From the NCBI GenBank assembly GCA_027943245.1, contig JANDJZ010000605.1, forward strand, positions 1 through 34,421: a stretch of DNA of 34,421 nt. Direction: 5' to 3'. This stretch comes from Acanthamoeba sp. SK_2022b. Lineage: Eukaryota > Discosea > Longamoebia > Acanthamoebidae. Within the stretch, counting starts at the first letter, position 1; the number at the start of each line of letters is the position of its first letter. A program made the translations under genes and the position numbers. This document shows, in pieces, positions 20,015-33,571 of this stretch. The notes under the pieces are model-generated. The model was not told the DNA's origin. It saw only the letters and a program-made list of their open reading frames with translations, and ran no database searches.

Positions 20015-20891
20015 TCATAGAGACAAGGAAGTCAACATCTTCTCGATCTCATCTACGTCTTCGGTGGTCTCCATCGTTGTCACCTGGTGAAATACATCAC
20101 ATTAGGTATGAGAATTGCCGATCGGCTGGTCCAGAGGGCCAGATGTGCCACTCACCTTGTGGGCAATGCTCTGCAACTGGCTCTGGAGTGTCGTCGCTTG
20201 CTCTGGCGAAGCCGTTCGGCTCACATACTCGTGAATGCTTGTGATGATTTCCTGAAGCTGGCGCTGGAGGGTTGCGAGGTCAATTCGAATGAACGACTTT
20301 GCATGGGAGGGTCTTGCGATGACTGAACCTGCATGTCGGCCAAGGAAGAAGTAGGAGATTTGATCCGGTGCAGACGGTCGTATGCCCAATGCAGAGGAGT
20401 TCGCCCAGTGCCATCCACAGCAAAGGCCGCTGCCCCCTTATCGCTGCTAAGCAGGCAGCGCACTACTTCTGCTCGCCCGCTCGTTGCTGCCGTATGGGAA
20501 AGCCACACCTCAGACCCCACCAAAGGCACAGCCAAACATTCGAAACACTAGTGCGTACCGGCCAGGTGGAGTGGCGTATTGCCGCGGGAATCGCATATGG
20601 TCGGATCAGCGCCAAGGGCCAGGAGGCATTGCACTACGCCTACCTGGCCGCACGCGCTGCTCACGTGGAGGGCCGTTCGTCCCCGGTCGTCACGTTCGTT
20701 TACCCACGCTCCCCCTTGCTGCACGGCCGCCGCCACTCCGCTCACGTCGCCCGTCTTCTCCCCCCCCCCCTCGGAAGAGTTAAACCAAGGTTGCTCAAGG
20801 GTGGATGATAGTGCATGACCAGTACCTCTGCAGCGTGCATGAGGAGGGCATGCGAAGTTAGCGATACGTTGCCGCCGGCAGTCCACTCCAT
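20015..20891 (-). CDS. Ankyrin-repeat protein
   Basis: A small gene of five predicted exons from ATG 20891 (MEWTAGGNVSLTSHALLMHA) to TGA at 20015. Ankyrin repeats are clear: DDRGRTALHVSSACGQVGVVQCLLALGADPT, DSRGNTPLHLA, SGRAEVVRCLL and GTGRTPLHWA. The C-terminal part (LQEIITSIHEYVSR, ATTLQSQLQSIAHK, TTEDVDEIEKMLTSLSL) is helical and may form a coiled coil. Ankyrin repeats bind proteins, and no catalytic domain is visible, so the partner is unknown. It lies divergent to TPI with a gap of 107 bp, suggesting a shared promoter. The exon 1 and exon 2 junction, in the G-rich stretch near 20765, is the least certain. Confidence 0.75.
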
Positions 20892-20998
20892 GGTTCTGTG
20901 CCTCTGGAAATAAAAATAAAATATAAAAAAGCAGTATCCCTCATACTTACGCTGCCTGAGGAGCAACCACAGATCAAATTTCTCGACCTACATACAAC
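20892..20998. promoter_or_regulatory. Divergent ankyrin/TPI intergenic region
   Basis: This gap of 107 bp between two divergent start codons holds an AT-rich patch at about 20908-20935. A shared promoter is inferred from spacing; no specific element was assigned. Confidence 0.5.
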
Positions 20999-23012
<2,014 letters not shown>

Positions 23013-23743
23013 AAGAAGTCTTCCGATGGATAAAAGAACGACTTCGCCCCACCGCCCTTTCTTGACGCCTTTTGACATCTTTGGCCTAAAGAGGCGTTGT
23101 TTTGGCTCCCTGCGCAACGGAGAGCCGTCCTGTTTGTTGTGCGGCCTGGCATCAAGTTAACTTGTCGTGGGGCAGTAGTTGTGAATCTGAGCCAGCTTGG
23201 TGAAGTGCATTAGTTCCGTTGTTGGTATGGCAAGAATGATAACCAACAATGTACCAACAACACCATTCTACAAGACACAACTTCACTCAAACATCCTGCA
23301 TGGCACCTGAAGCCTGTTCCTCAGCAAGGTACCGTTGAGTGTCATTGTCTCTTTAAAGTGGTTGACTAGGTACAGGTGCAAGTGTTGCTGGTGACATGCT
23401 GTCTGCCCTTTCACCAGAGGAGGGGTTTTCTCCTCAGCCACTTCACCCAAAAAGCATGTTAACAGTCATGGAGAAAAGGAAGCTGCTTTTGCTCATAAAC
23501 CTCAGTTTGTGCTGTTGGGGTTGGGACCAGTTGTAGATAAACAACTGCCAGTGTAACTACAGAGCCATTAAAAAGTGATGATCTGATGAAGTTGGCTAGA
23601 AAGCGGGTGAGAAGTCACGGACTCTCCAAACATTAGAGCGAAAGGAAAGGTCACGAGAAAATCTCGAATTGTGGAAGCACAAGTAGAATCATTCTTCATC
23701 ACCAGACGTGACCCAACAGTGCTGGCAAGATCAAGGAGAAGAG
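23013..23743. other. Long gap with no gene found; lower GC than surroundings
   Basis: About 730 bp between RPL21 and the gp78-like gene. From about 23160 to 23700 the base composition is clearly less GC-rich and has no codon structure that I can follow. It contains a hairpin (GTTGTTGGTA at 23218-23227 pairing with TACCAACAAC at 23252-23261). I see no tRNA, no rRNA and no snoRNA with both boxes. It may hold the gp78 promoter and 5' leader, an unrecognised RNA, or a decayed element. Confidence 0.5.
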
Positions 23744-26025
23744 ATGAATTGGCGATATGCAACACTGTCTTCCCTGTTGGCGGGCTTCTGCATATGGCGG
23801 ACGGTTGTTAACACATCCAATCCCGCCCAGGCGCTGGCTTACATGCTTGCATCCAAGGCCTCTGTGCTGGTGCATGCCTCGCTCAATCATGCAGCACTTG
23901 GGCGCCAAGTGATAGGTGCGGTACTGACCCGACAATGGGAATTCGTTGTGCATCAGGTGCTTGCCAACCTGGCGTACGTTCTGCTGTTTAGCTTCGGAAA
24001 GCTCATACAGGGTCTCGTGTTTGGCGATTTGCGTGACTCGGAGCGTAAGGTACGCCTGGTGTTCATGCAGTTCCCAATTTCCCAGCGATGAGCCAATTCA
24101 TTGCTTACCCGTAAGGCTTCCTTTTCTACCTCTCAGAAACTGAACGATCGACTGCTCAAGTACATTCTGTTCAAGATCGTGTTTGTGGGTTCCATCTTGG
24201 AGATCTCCAGCCTGAGCGTGCTCTTGATTTGGACCGGCTGGTTTTCCGTATTGGGTTTCCTGAAGCTCTTCTCTCTCCTCTCTCGCGACCGCTTTGACTA
24301 TGTACGCTCTCCCGACGCCGGGCCTCCCTGTTCTTGCTCTTCCAGAGGGAAGACTTTCTCGAGAGTGTGCTCGAGTTACCTGTTTCTAATGTACACGTTT
24401 TGTTCTCTTGTCCGATGCTGCAGCTGGTCACATACAAGCCTAGCACGCCACTGGCGGTGCACGCTCGCATCTTCGGGCTGCTCGTGGGCGTATTGCTCAT
24501 CGATGCCCTCTGGTTCGTCGCCAGTGTGAGTGTCTTCGGACCCGCAGGCACGTCCGTTGTACTGCTCATGACCTTTGAGGTATACCGCTGTCTGCTCTCG
24601 TTCTCTCCCTCTTTAGTGTGAGACCTCATGGCTTAGCGTCACCCCTCCTGTTGTATTGTGCGCCGCGCGCAGTGCCTCACGCTGTTCCTGAGTACGATAC
24701 AAACGGTGATCAAATACGTGATCCACATGGTCGACCTCGTCAGAAAGGACGAGTTCTGGGAGCTGCGCGGATCTTACACCTTCTACACCGAGTTTATCAC
24801 CGAGTCGTTGATACTCGTGGCCACCATCGGCCACTACATGCACATCCTCTACCTTCACGGACTCTCGTTCACACTTATCCACGTCGTGCTCTTCCTGCAC
24901 ATGCGACTGGCCTTCATGGTACTGCGCGACTCCTTCCCATCCCGCCCACGCCCATTCACTGTGCTAGAACACGTGCCTACTTGCACGGAGAAGCTCACTC
25001 GCTCTTTCATCCTTATCAGGGGCTGCGATACAAGATCGCTTCCTGGTCGCGATACAGACAGATGAACGCCGATCTCAACAGCCGCTACCCGAGCGTCAGC
25101 CCCGAGGAGCTGAACGAATACAACGACTCGTGTGCCATCTGCCTCACGCATCTCTCCACAGCAGCCAAGAAGCTGCCCTGCGGTCACATCTTTCACACGT
25201 GCGCTCTTCCGCTCTCTACTGTACACCGTTCGCCAGGCTGATGCGCGTGTGCTTGTGCGCGCGTTTGTGACCTTGCAGTGTGTGCCTTCGGTCGTGGCTG
25301 GAGCGAAACCACTCGTGCCCGACCTGTCGACAGCCGCTGGGCACGCCCGCCACGGCCGCCCAGGGCCAGCCCGCCGGGCCAGGACAGTTTCACCACGGCG
25401 ATGACATCATCCACGGCGACGACGAGCACGACGACGGCGCAGCCTCGGGTCCTCCGACTCCTCAGCAGGCTGCGCCCCAGGTGCCGATCGCGCACGCCAT
25501 GCCCCAGCAACTGTTTCAATACGACACCCGAGGCAGGCTCTTTGATTGGCTGCCCGGCTTTCGGGTGCAGGTCGTGCACCATCGAGGCTCGCTCGCCGGC
25601 GCTGCTCCTCCCGCAGAATGGGTGCGTGCTCGTTGCGTGTCGACTCGGGATTATAACCATCAACTCCTAAACGCCGTTTGCATCGTGTCGCGCAACGACA
25701 GGTGCGGGCAGTGCAAGAGGTCTTCCCTTACATGGCGCCGGAGGCGATCGCTGCTGACCTGCGTCACACGCGATCTCTTGACGCCACCATCGACAACATC
25801 CTCCACAACCGTCTTACCCCACCCCGACCAACAGACCAGGCATCGGCAGAGCTCGCGCCCGCCACTATCGCCACCGCTGCCAGCTCCCCATCGTCATCAC
25901 CATCATCCTCAGTGCCGTCGCCAGCGGCCGGCGCCAGCGGTGAGGTGGACCAAACTGATGACGCGGCCGAAGCCTCCATGCGGCGTCGTGGGGCCTTTGT
26001 CCAACACAGTGCCGCCTACGAATGA
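23744..26025 (+). CDS. gp78/AMFR-like ER membrane RING-H2 E3 ubiquitin ligase with CUE domain
   Basis: Seven exons from ATG 23744. The N-terminal half has several hydrophobic spans (e.g. VLANLAYVLLFSFGKLIQG, IFGLLVGVLLIDALWFVAS, TLIHVVLFLHMRLAFM), as in HRD1/gp78 ligases of the ER membrane. The cytosolic part reads SPEELNEYNDSCAICLTHLS, KKLPCGHIFHTVCLRSWLER and NHSCPTCRQPL: a RING-H2 very like gp78 (DDCAICWD...KLPCGHLFHNSCLRSWLE). Further on, VRAVQEVFPYMAPEAIAADL, then TRSLDATIDNILHNRL, is a CUE ubiquitin-binding domain, the feature that separates gp78 from HRD1. The role is ER-associated degradation, transferring ubiquitin to misfolded proteins. The tail is Ser/Pro/Ala-rich. No G2BR or VCP-binding motif was recognised. 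Confidence 0.9.
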
Positions 26026-26403
26026 AGCCACGCCATGGGCTGCCGCCTTGTAAATATCTTTTCTCAACTCGTGTACAGCATAAACAGCCGTAGAGGGACA
26101 CGCCAAAGCTTTGGCACATCGACGCCGCAGCACCTTCCTTGCACTTGCACGCCCTGGGATCGATTCTCAGCCAAATGTGCGCGCTTGGGGTGGGATGAAA
26201 ACAGAGCTGAGCAAGCAAATCGAGAGCGCCAGTGATGCCCAAGGGCGGGGTTAGGCGCCGGTGATGTCCTATCATGAGGCGAACCTTTTTTAGCAAAACA
26301 AGACCGGCGCTGCTTGCGCCAAACGTTGCCCATTCTACAATTCTCTTTTTCACCTACGCACGAAACATACCGCCAAGCACATCTGCTCTTACACCTGCAC
26401 GCT
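26026..26403. other. Intergenic region without a gene
   Basis: About 380 bp between the gp78-like gene and the coiled-coil gene, both plus. No coding exon, RNA gene or repeat was recognised. It presumably holds a 3' UTR and the next promoter. Confidence 0.5.
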
Positions 26404-27054
26404 ATGCAGAACGACGAGGTTAGTCTCACGGTGGTGCACGGGGCACAGTCTGGCGTTGTGGAGGAGCTCAAGCTGAGCAAGAACGCTGATCCTTATGCTG
26501 AAGCTGCCCTTATGCAAGCGGGGGCTGTGGTCGTCCGGGCTCTCCGCGACCAGGGTCTAGTGGATTTAGCCGAACACGAGTACATGGCTGTCGAGGCTAC
26601 CTTCCACGAGAACCGCAAAGATGGCAGATGTTCCACAAGCGCTGTGCACGGCAAGGTGAACGGAGGTGTTTTCCTTGTTTCTGCATCCGGCAAGTACGTT
26701 CAGCATGTTAAGTACAGCTCCTCTTATCCCAGCAGCCAAAGCCTGACGCATTTACAAAGGTGCAGGCCCATGGAACCCGAGGTTGTAGCAAGACTGCGAG
26801 ACGACTTGCGCAAGCTGCAAGAAGACTGTCGCAAGCTGCAAGAAGTCTTGCGCAAGGAGCAAGACTTTCGCAAGGAACAAGAAGACTTACGCAAGGAGCA
26901 AGAAGTCTGACGCAAGGAGCAAGAAGTCTTACGCAAGCAGCAAGACGACCTTCTCAAGGAGTTGATGGCTCTGAGAGCGAAAAGTGAGGCCGAAAACCAA
27001 CGCGTGTGCGAGCTCCTCCTCGAGATTCACAGGGTGCTCTCGCGTACAGAGTAG
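26404..27054 (+). CDS. Unrecognised protein with heptad coiled coil and an in-frame TGA
   Basis: I do not recognise the family. The frame opens at ATG 26404 (MQNDEVSLTVVHGAQSGVVE) with about 120 residues of mixed composition. It then enters a coiled coil made of tandem units such as RKLQEDC, RKLQEVL, RKEQDF, RKEQEDL and RKEQEV. At 26908-26910 a TGA stands exactly where other units have a leucine codon (TTA or TTG). The same frame stays open for another 47 codons (RKEQEVLRKQQDDLLKELMA... to SRTE) and closes at TAG 27052-27054. The options are a truncated 168-residue protein, readthrough to a longer one, a recent nonsense mutation or a sequencing error. No intron of sensible size removes the TGA. 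Confidence 0.6.
26808..26950 (+). repeat. 21-bp tandem repeat encoding heptads
   Basis: Near-identical units built on CGCAAG-GAGCAAGAA recur about seven times, mostly every 21 bp with one 18-bp unit. They encode Arg-Lys-x-Gln-Glu/Asp-x-Leu heptads in the coiled-coil gene. The TGA at 26908 lies within this array. Confidence 0.9.
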
Positions 27055-27381
27055 AAAACGCACCTTGCCCGCCCTTCCTCTGCCTTTTTGTTGCCCCGCC
27101 CGCACCTCCTTGAGAAGTGGAAGGTAGTCGCGATGTGCTCTTGTGCCGCCCGAATAGACAGCTCTTGTTGATGTCGCAATAGAGCATATCCTACTTCCAA
27201 GCTCTCGGGGTCGCCACGATGGGGCTGGATGCCATGGGCGGGTGGGCAGTACCACCCTGGTGGCCACAGCCCGTGACACCGACACCCTGATCTCGCTTAA
27301 CTTTGGGCCACGGCTCACCGACTTGTGTATTACGTATCGGCGCTAGTCGACGCCAAACCGCCTGCTGACCATAGCGGCGCA
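27055..27381. other. Convergent intergenic region without a gene
   Basis: About 330 bp between the ends of the coiled-coil gene (plus) and SNAPC3 (minus). No exon, RNA gene or repeat was recognised, so it probably holds both 3' UTRs. Confidence 0.5.
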
Positions 27382-29492
27382 TCAGCTGGACATACACACA
27401 TTGCAGCTTCCACCGGATGACTGACTTCCGAGCACTTCGAGAGTTGGTGGAGCTGCGCTGCTCCGGGGGAAATGGCCTGGTGCCGTGGGCGAGACTGCAC
27501 TGCACTCGTGGTGGTACTTGAACACGTCGTGGTTGAGTAGGAGCGTGCCCCGGCTGTCGTAGGCGTAGTGGAACGGGGCGTAGCACTTCTCGCAGAAGAA
27601 GCATGGGTTCTGCGGGCTCATCTCATCGTTGTAGGTCAGGTACCTGTTTGACGATGCGACGTTAGGAACCACACGCACACGCACACCGCACATGCGCGTG
27701 GATACTGAGGCATGGCGTGCGTACGATGCAGGGTAGATGTCGCAGATGACGCATTTCTTGCGTCGGATCTTGCTCTGGAAGGTCTGGAGCGGATACGCGT
27801 TCTTGTTCTTTTCGTATTCCTTGGTCGCCAGCCTACACGCCGAGTGGCCCCACCGAGCGGTGAGCAACGCCGACGCACGACAAGGGCGCGCGCGGGAAGG
27901 GGGAGATGGGCCAGGGCGAACCTAATGTCGGTGATGATGACGCGATGCTCGCACTCGCCCTGGTGGCAAAAGAGATAGGGCACGCCTATGCGCACCTTCA
28001 GGTCCGCCCACGTCGTGTCCTCCATGTTGGCCGCGCTGTAAGGCTGGAGCACGGTGGACTCGCCTGGCGGCTTGCCGCCCTCCCTCGCCTGCTGCTTCAG
28101 CTCCTGCTCCCTCTTGGCGTTGGCCCAGTCGATCACCGTCCTACTCAGCACAGACAAAATAAATACAATGAATATATATGATATAAATAATAATATATAA
28201 AATAAAAACACTGCTGTCTCGTACTTGCTGTAACGGATGTTGGTCGGGCGGCGCATGTCGTCGTAGAACACGTTCTCGAAGAAGAAGTAGCCCGATTTGC
28301 TGTTGGGCTCGGGCAGCAGGTCGGAGACGCACGTCAGCTTGTCGCGCAGCGTGGTGAGCCTCTGGCTGCCCAACACCAGGAACTCCTGCTTGCCCCCATC
28401 CCCAATCACTCATTCAGCGATGTGCGCACGCCACGCATCTTGCGCTGACCTCGTCAACGCTAGGCTATTGTTTGTGCGAGAGCTGGAGCACATATTCACT
28501 GACTCCCATGATGAAAATGATGATGACGGCGATGAGGGACAAGGAGAGAAGTGGGAGTCTACGCTCTACCTGAATTTTGAGTTGCTTCTTGTGGTGGTAG
28601 ATGGCGATGGCGATGACGACCTCGTCCGGGTCTATCGGTTCGAACGGCGCCTCCACGATCTGCATGTTGGGCGTGAGGTAGTTGACCTCCTTCCGCTTCT
28701 TGACCCTGCCCTGCTCCTCGGCCTCGTCCTTCTCCCTGCGTTCGTCCCAGACCACCACGCTCAGGGCGTCAGCCACTCCACCCGCTCGCCCGCAGTCGGC
28801 AGCCCGTCAATGGACACAGACGCGCACCTGAGCGAGAGGAGCGTCGCCCGAGCCAACTGCTTGTCGGCCGCAAGCCTGACCGCGTTGGGAACGCTCGCCC
28901 GCACCATCAGCACCGCCGACCCCGAGTTGACTGCCCCCCATCGCCAAAGCGCGCGGTGAGCTCCCGCTCTCAGCCACACCGTATGGGCGGGCCAACTAGT
29001 TGTGCGTACCGAGAAGCCCCTTCGACAAGAGGGGCTTGTTCTCCTCCTTGGCCTGTGCAGTCGTGCACACGTCGTGCGGCGTAAGTTTTACATCTTAAAT
29101 GATATAAATTGGTGGATGGGCAAACGCACGATCTCTGCTTGGATGGCGGCCTGAATCTGCTGATGGGAAGAGCCGATGAAGATGTCGTCGCAAGACAGGT
29201 CGGGCAGGGGAACGAGGCCCTCCTCGGCGTCATCGCCGATCATGTCGTGGCCGGTGCCACTTCCGAGATGCAGAGGGTCATCGCCAAGCAGATGAAGGTG
29301 ATCTACGCGAGGGGAAGACGGGGCGAGGATCCTCTGCCACTCCCGCCGGAACTGCGCAATGTCAACCAAGGGTGGAGCAGCATCGCCTCGATTGGCCTCC
29401 GCCACCGCCCAAGGCTGCTCCAAAGACGACACCCCACCAGAGGCACGCATGGGCTGGCCCGAAGAACTGCTGCTCCGCTCTGGCGCCTCCAT
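27382..29492 (-). CDS. SNAPC3: snRNA-activating protein complex subunit 3 (SNAP50)
   Basis: SNAPc binds the proximal sequence element of small nuclear RNA promoters and recruits RNA polymerase II or III. The gene starts at ATG 29492 (MEAPERSSSSSGQP) and splices over about eight exons. The conserved C-terminal half is diagnostic: FLVLGSQRLTTLRDKLTCVSD, SGYFFFENVFYDDMRRPTNI, TVIDWANAK, MEDTTWADLKVRIGVPYLFC, HQGECEHRVIITDIR, KKCVICDIYPA, YLTYNDEMSPQNPCFFCEKC and FHYAYDSRGTLL. The Cys/His clusters (CHQGECEH, CVIC, CFFCEKC) are the zinc-binding region of the family. A charged tail ends in SGGSCNVCMSS. The exon around 28865-28955 is assigned by splice phase and is less certain. It is head to head with INTS9. 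Confidence 0.92.
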
Positions 29493-29605
29493 CTCACTCT
29501 TGTGTCTCGCGTGATTTCTTTTCGTGAGGATTTTGCTGTTCTTTTTCCCTAACAATTGAAAAAGAAATAAAAGATTTTCATTAATCCTTCCAGAGGTCGC
29601 TCAAG
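29493..29605. promoter_or_regulatory. Shared SNAPC3/INTS9 promoter region
   Basis: Only 113 bp separate the start codons of these divergent genes. The gap contains T-rich and A-rich tracts (about 29517-29582), unlike the GC-rich genes around it. A bidirectional promoter is inferred from spacing. Confidence 0.6.
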
Positions 29606-32600
29606 ATGAAGCTGGTACGCATGCGTGTCCCAATGCGTTGCCACCCCCTGTGCAGTTCCTCCTTCCGATTTTCTCTCCCGCCAAAGTGAATCTGATCGCT
29701 AGCCCCGTTTGCTGTGGCGTCCCCGTGAGCGTAGTACAGCTTGGGCGAAACGTGCACGGTGGTCGAATGGCGCGGCGTACGCCTCATGCTGGACTGCGGC
29801 CTCCACCTCCCGGCCATGCAGCGGTGAGTACTCCCTCTTTCTCCCCTTAGGAGACAACCCCCAGGGTGGCCTTTCGTGGTGAGCACGCAGCGCAGGCCTG
29901 ACCCACCACGCCGCAGGTTCCTGCCAGTCGATCCGGAGCCGAAGGGCCCTGCCAAGGGCAAGCACAGCGACGGCAAGCCCAGCAAGCGGCCACGACCAGA
30001 CACCGAAGGCATCCAACCGCGCCAAGCTCGCTCGCTCGCTCGCTTTCCTCTGTGCCCCCCCCCCCCCAAACCAATTCCCTCCCGCTCACGTTCGTGACCG
30101 GTGCGCACACGCGTGACAGAGCCTGGAGCCGGTGAGATGCCCTTCACGCGGATCGGTGGCAACGTGTTCATCGAAGCTGGTAACCCCTCCCCCCTCCCTC
30201 GTTTTCGTGGACGAGTAGCGTGTCGTCGTGGCTCGCTCGCTAAAGGCCGCTTTGGCCGGTCGTCGCGACGCGACGCAGGGGCGATCCGGTTTCGCGTGCC
30301 CGAGTGGGGGCTGCTGGACCTGGCCGGCGTGGACGCGATCCTGATCTCCAACGCGCAGAACATGCTCGCCCTCCCCTTCATCACCGAACACTCGGCCTTT
30401 CGCGGCCGCGTCTACGCCACGGAGCCCACCGTCCAGATCGCCAGGTGCCCTCCCCTCCCTCCTCCCCACACGGGCACCACCCAGGCAGCCAGTCTCATCG
30501 ACCGTGTCGACAACGCTGGGTGATTGCACGGCGAACTGCAGCATGATGATGCAGGAGCTGGTCAAGTACGCCGAGAAGGTGCAGTTCCCCGAGGACGACC
30601 CGGCGCGATGGCAGAACGAAGACCTCATCGCGTGCGTCGAAGCTCCCCTCCTCCCTCCCTCCCCCCGCCGCTCTTTCTCGCACAAAGGCCACGCGCGCAG
30701 GAAAGTTGCGGTGGCTCGAATCCGCCGCGGCTGACGTCGTGGCCCGTCGTTCGTCGTTCGGTGTCGTCGCGTGCAGGGCGCTGCCTCCGGAGCTGCAGGC
30801 GCAGTTGGCCGACGCGATGTGCTGGCGCACGCTCTACGGCCGACGCGACGTGGAGGAGGCCATCTCCAAAGTCCACCGCGTTTCGTTCCACCAGCACATC
30901 GTACTCCTCGCCTCCCCGCTCCTCCCCGCTCTGACTCCGACCAACCTCGCGCGCGCTCGGTTTGGCTGACTGCGCGCGCGAACATGAGAATCTGTTGGGC
31001 GTGATGGAAGCCGTGCCGGTGAGTTCGGGCTTCGCGCTGGGCAGCGCCAATTGGGTCCTGCGGACCGACAACGAAAAGGCACTCCCCCACCGATGGCCCC
31101 CAAGGGGGCACGACTGATGACGTCGAGCCGGTGAACTAATTAATGGTTGTGTACGACAGGTCATCTACATCGCCGACTCTTCTCTTTCGCCCGGCCGACA
31201 CCCGCAGCCTCTCGACAACACCCTCTTCAGGTGCAATTTCTATCTTATTCTTTATTTATTTTTATTATATTGATATTTATTTATATTTATATTTTATGGG
31301 TCACTCGCTGCTATCGAGGACTGACAACGCAACACCAACGACATGGTCGTGAAAACAGCAACTGCGACATGATGATCATGACCAGCCTTTCGCCCGAGCC
31401 GCAGTATCCGCCCGAGGCCATGGTCCAGGAGCTGTGCAACCTCGTCGGTTCGTTGGTGCTACCCCTCTCCTCCCGCAGCATTAGGCAGCCTGTGCGTGCG
31501 TGCGTGCCTGTGTATGGATCGCTTCGTCTCACATGTCCTTGTGTTGTGTTGTGTTGTGTTGTGTTGTGTTGTGTTGTGTTGTGTGAATTCCAGGAAGCAC
31601 GCTCACCTCGGGCGGCCGAGTGCTGTTGCCGTCCTTCCCGGGCGGCATCATCTTCGACCTCATCGAGGTCCTCCATTCCTACCTCCACACCGCGGGACAC
31701 CCCAGGCACGTCGCCGTCTCCTCCACCGCAACTGCCCTACTCCCCAAAGAATCTAGCTCACCACATAATATTTATTTATTTATTTATTTATTTGTTTATT
31801 TGTTTGCGTGTTTTGCGGCTTTGCTTGCACAGGGTTCCGCTCTACTTCATCTCGCCCGTGGCCGACCAGGCCTTGGCCTACTCCAACATCTGCGCCGAAT
31901 GGTACTCACGTTTTAATCGAAAAATAAATAATTCATAAATAAATAAATAAATAAATAATAAATCAAGAATGCGCATTCCTTACATCCCGCGCAGGCTGTG
32001 CAAGCCCAAGCAGGACAAGTCCTACCTGCCCGAGTGGCCATTCATCCACGCCGACCTGCAGCAGGTACACACGCGCACGCACTATGCACAGACACAGGCA
32101 AGTGGCTGACCACCAGGCCGCGATGACAGTCGGGTCGGTTGCAACACTACACGGGCGTGGACGACCCGGGCTTCGCGGCGGGGTTCAAGGAGCCGTGCGT
32201 CGTTTTCTGCGGCCACCCGTCGCTCCGCTGCGGCGACGTGGTCCACTTCATCAACACCTGGGGCCACGAGCAACGCAACGCCATCATCTTCACCGGTAGC
32301 TACCCCACATCACCACATCGCCGCCGCCTTGTCGACTAGGCTCTCCCCTCCCCCTCAATGCTGTGCTGGCGCCGGTTGACGGGGCGAGGTTTGTGTGGGG
32401 GGGGGGCTCTCCGCAGAGCCGGGGTTCGACTACGCGGCGGGCCTGAGCCCGTTCCACGGCCTGAGGTGCCGCACGGCCTACTGCCCCATCGACCCGCGCC
32501 TCACCTTCATCGAGGCCAACGCGATCATCCGCGCCCACATGCCCGCGACCGTGGTCGTCCCCGCCGCCTACACCACCGGCAAAGGTCCACCCACCACCCA

Positions 32601-33488
32601 CTCTCCCTTGACGCCCGCTGTGCTGACCGATGGGCGACTGTCGCAAACGCGCGCAACGATAGGCGGACCGCTCACGGAGGCGAACAGCATCTTGGCCGTC
32701 ACGCGACAGACGCTCACGTTTCGGCCGCTCGACGTCATCGCCCTGCCCTCCCACCGCAAGCAGACGCAGGCGGCCCTTTCGGCCGAGCTGGCGATGAGCC
32801 TCAAGCTCCAAAAGTAAGCCCACCTACCCCCCCCCCTTCCCTACAGCATGCACATGTGAATGTGCGCGTTGTGTCGTGCGTTGTTTTGCGCGCGCCGCCA
32901 TGTGAGCTGTTCTGACTCAAGCCGTCGTTGGGGGGGGTTGCGCTCGCGAACAAGGCGAGAGTCATACTGCGGAGGTCTGGGCGATAACGTGGTGGCCATG
33001 GCCCGGCTCTCGGCCGTCCTCTCCTCCAAGGACCACAAGCTCGACCTCAAGTCCCTCCCCGTCGCCGACGCCGCTGCCGCCGACCGGTGCGTGCTCTCCT
33101 CTCTCTCTTATGTCAACGAGCAAAACCACACGAGGCCCCGTTTTGCTGACACGCCACACAACGCCACACCACAGGGAGCCCGTGCTGTTGGGCGTCCCGA
33201 CCATCGACGCCATCATACAGGCTCTGGCCGAACGGGGAATCAGAGGTGCCCCCTCCCCCCCCAACTCCTCCAACGAATCTGCCACTAACCGTTTTTTGGG
33301 GGGGGGGGGGCTGAGCAGACGTGCACGTGGAGAACAAGCCACAAAAGCGAGCAATGGTGCTCACGGTGGACTCACTGTCGGCCTCGGTGCTGCTGAGCCC
33401 CACCAAGACCAAGATCACCACCGCCGATGAACGAGCGCGGCGCCTGCTCCTCGACATCATCACCTCCCACACCCTCTCGCTCCACTGA
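29606..33488 (+). CDS. INTS9: Integrator complex subunit 9
   Basis: The Integrator subunit that pairs with the INTS11 nuclease to cut snRNA 3' ends. About 17 exons splice in frame from MKL at 29606. Blocks match animal INTS9 in order: [150 protein letters not shown] and [17 protein letters not shown]. The HxHxDH metal site of active metallo-beta-lactamase nucleases is absent from the block at ILISNAQNM, as expected for this pseudoenzyme. Three introns need GC donors. Several introns contain short tandem repeats. The gene ends 83 bp from the convergent neighbour. Confidence 0.95.
31539..31584. repeat. (TTGTG)n pentanucleotide microsatellite
   Basis: About nine units in an INTS9 intron, ending just before the GAATTCCAG acceptor. 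Confidence 0.9.
31770..31808. repeat. (TTTA)n tetranucleotide repeat
   Basis: TTTA units drifting to TTTG near the end, inside the GC-AG intron of INTS9 at 31706-31832. Confidence 0.85.
31935..31962. repeat. (AAAT)n tetranucleotide repeat
   Basis: A short AAAT array in the next INTS9 intron, between CAEW and LCKPKQ. Confidence 0.8.
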
Positions 33489-33571
33489 GACAGAGACCAC
33501 AAAAGGGGGGGGGCACCCCCCTCTTGGCTTTTTACTCTCTTTTCCGGTCTGGCCGTCCACCACGGCTACGG

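Noticed and set aside
23574..23700. A C/D-box snoRNA starting at the GTGATGA near 23574
   Set aside because: The C-box match is good, but no CTGA D box at proper distance and no terminal stem were found.
26908..26910. Selenocysteine codon
   Set aside because: The position is leucine in every other repeat unit and no redox motif or SECIS-like structure was seen.
30086..31111. A 341-codon open frame on the minus strand
   Set aside because: It overlaps several well-supported INTS9 exons on the other strand and has no recognisable domain.
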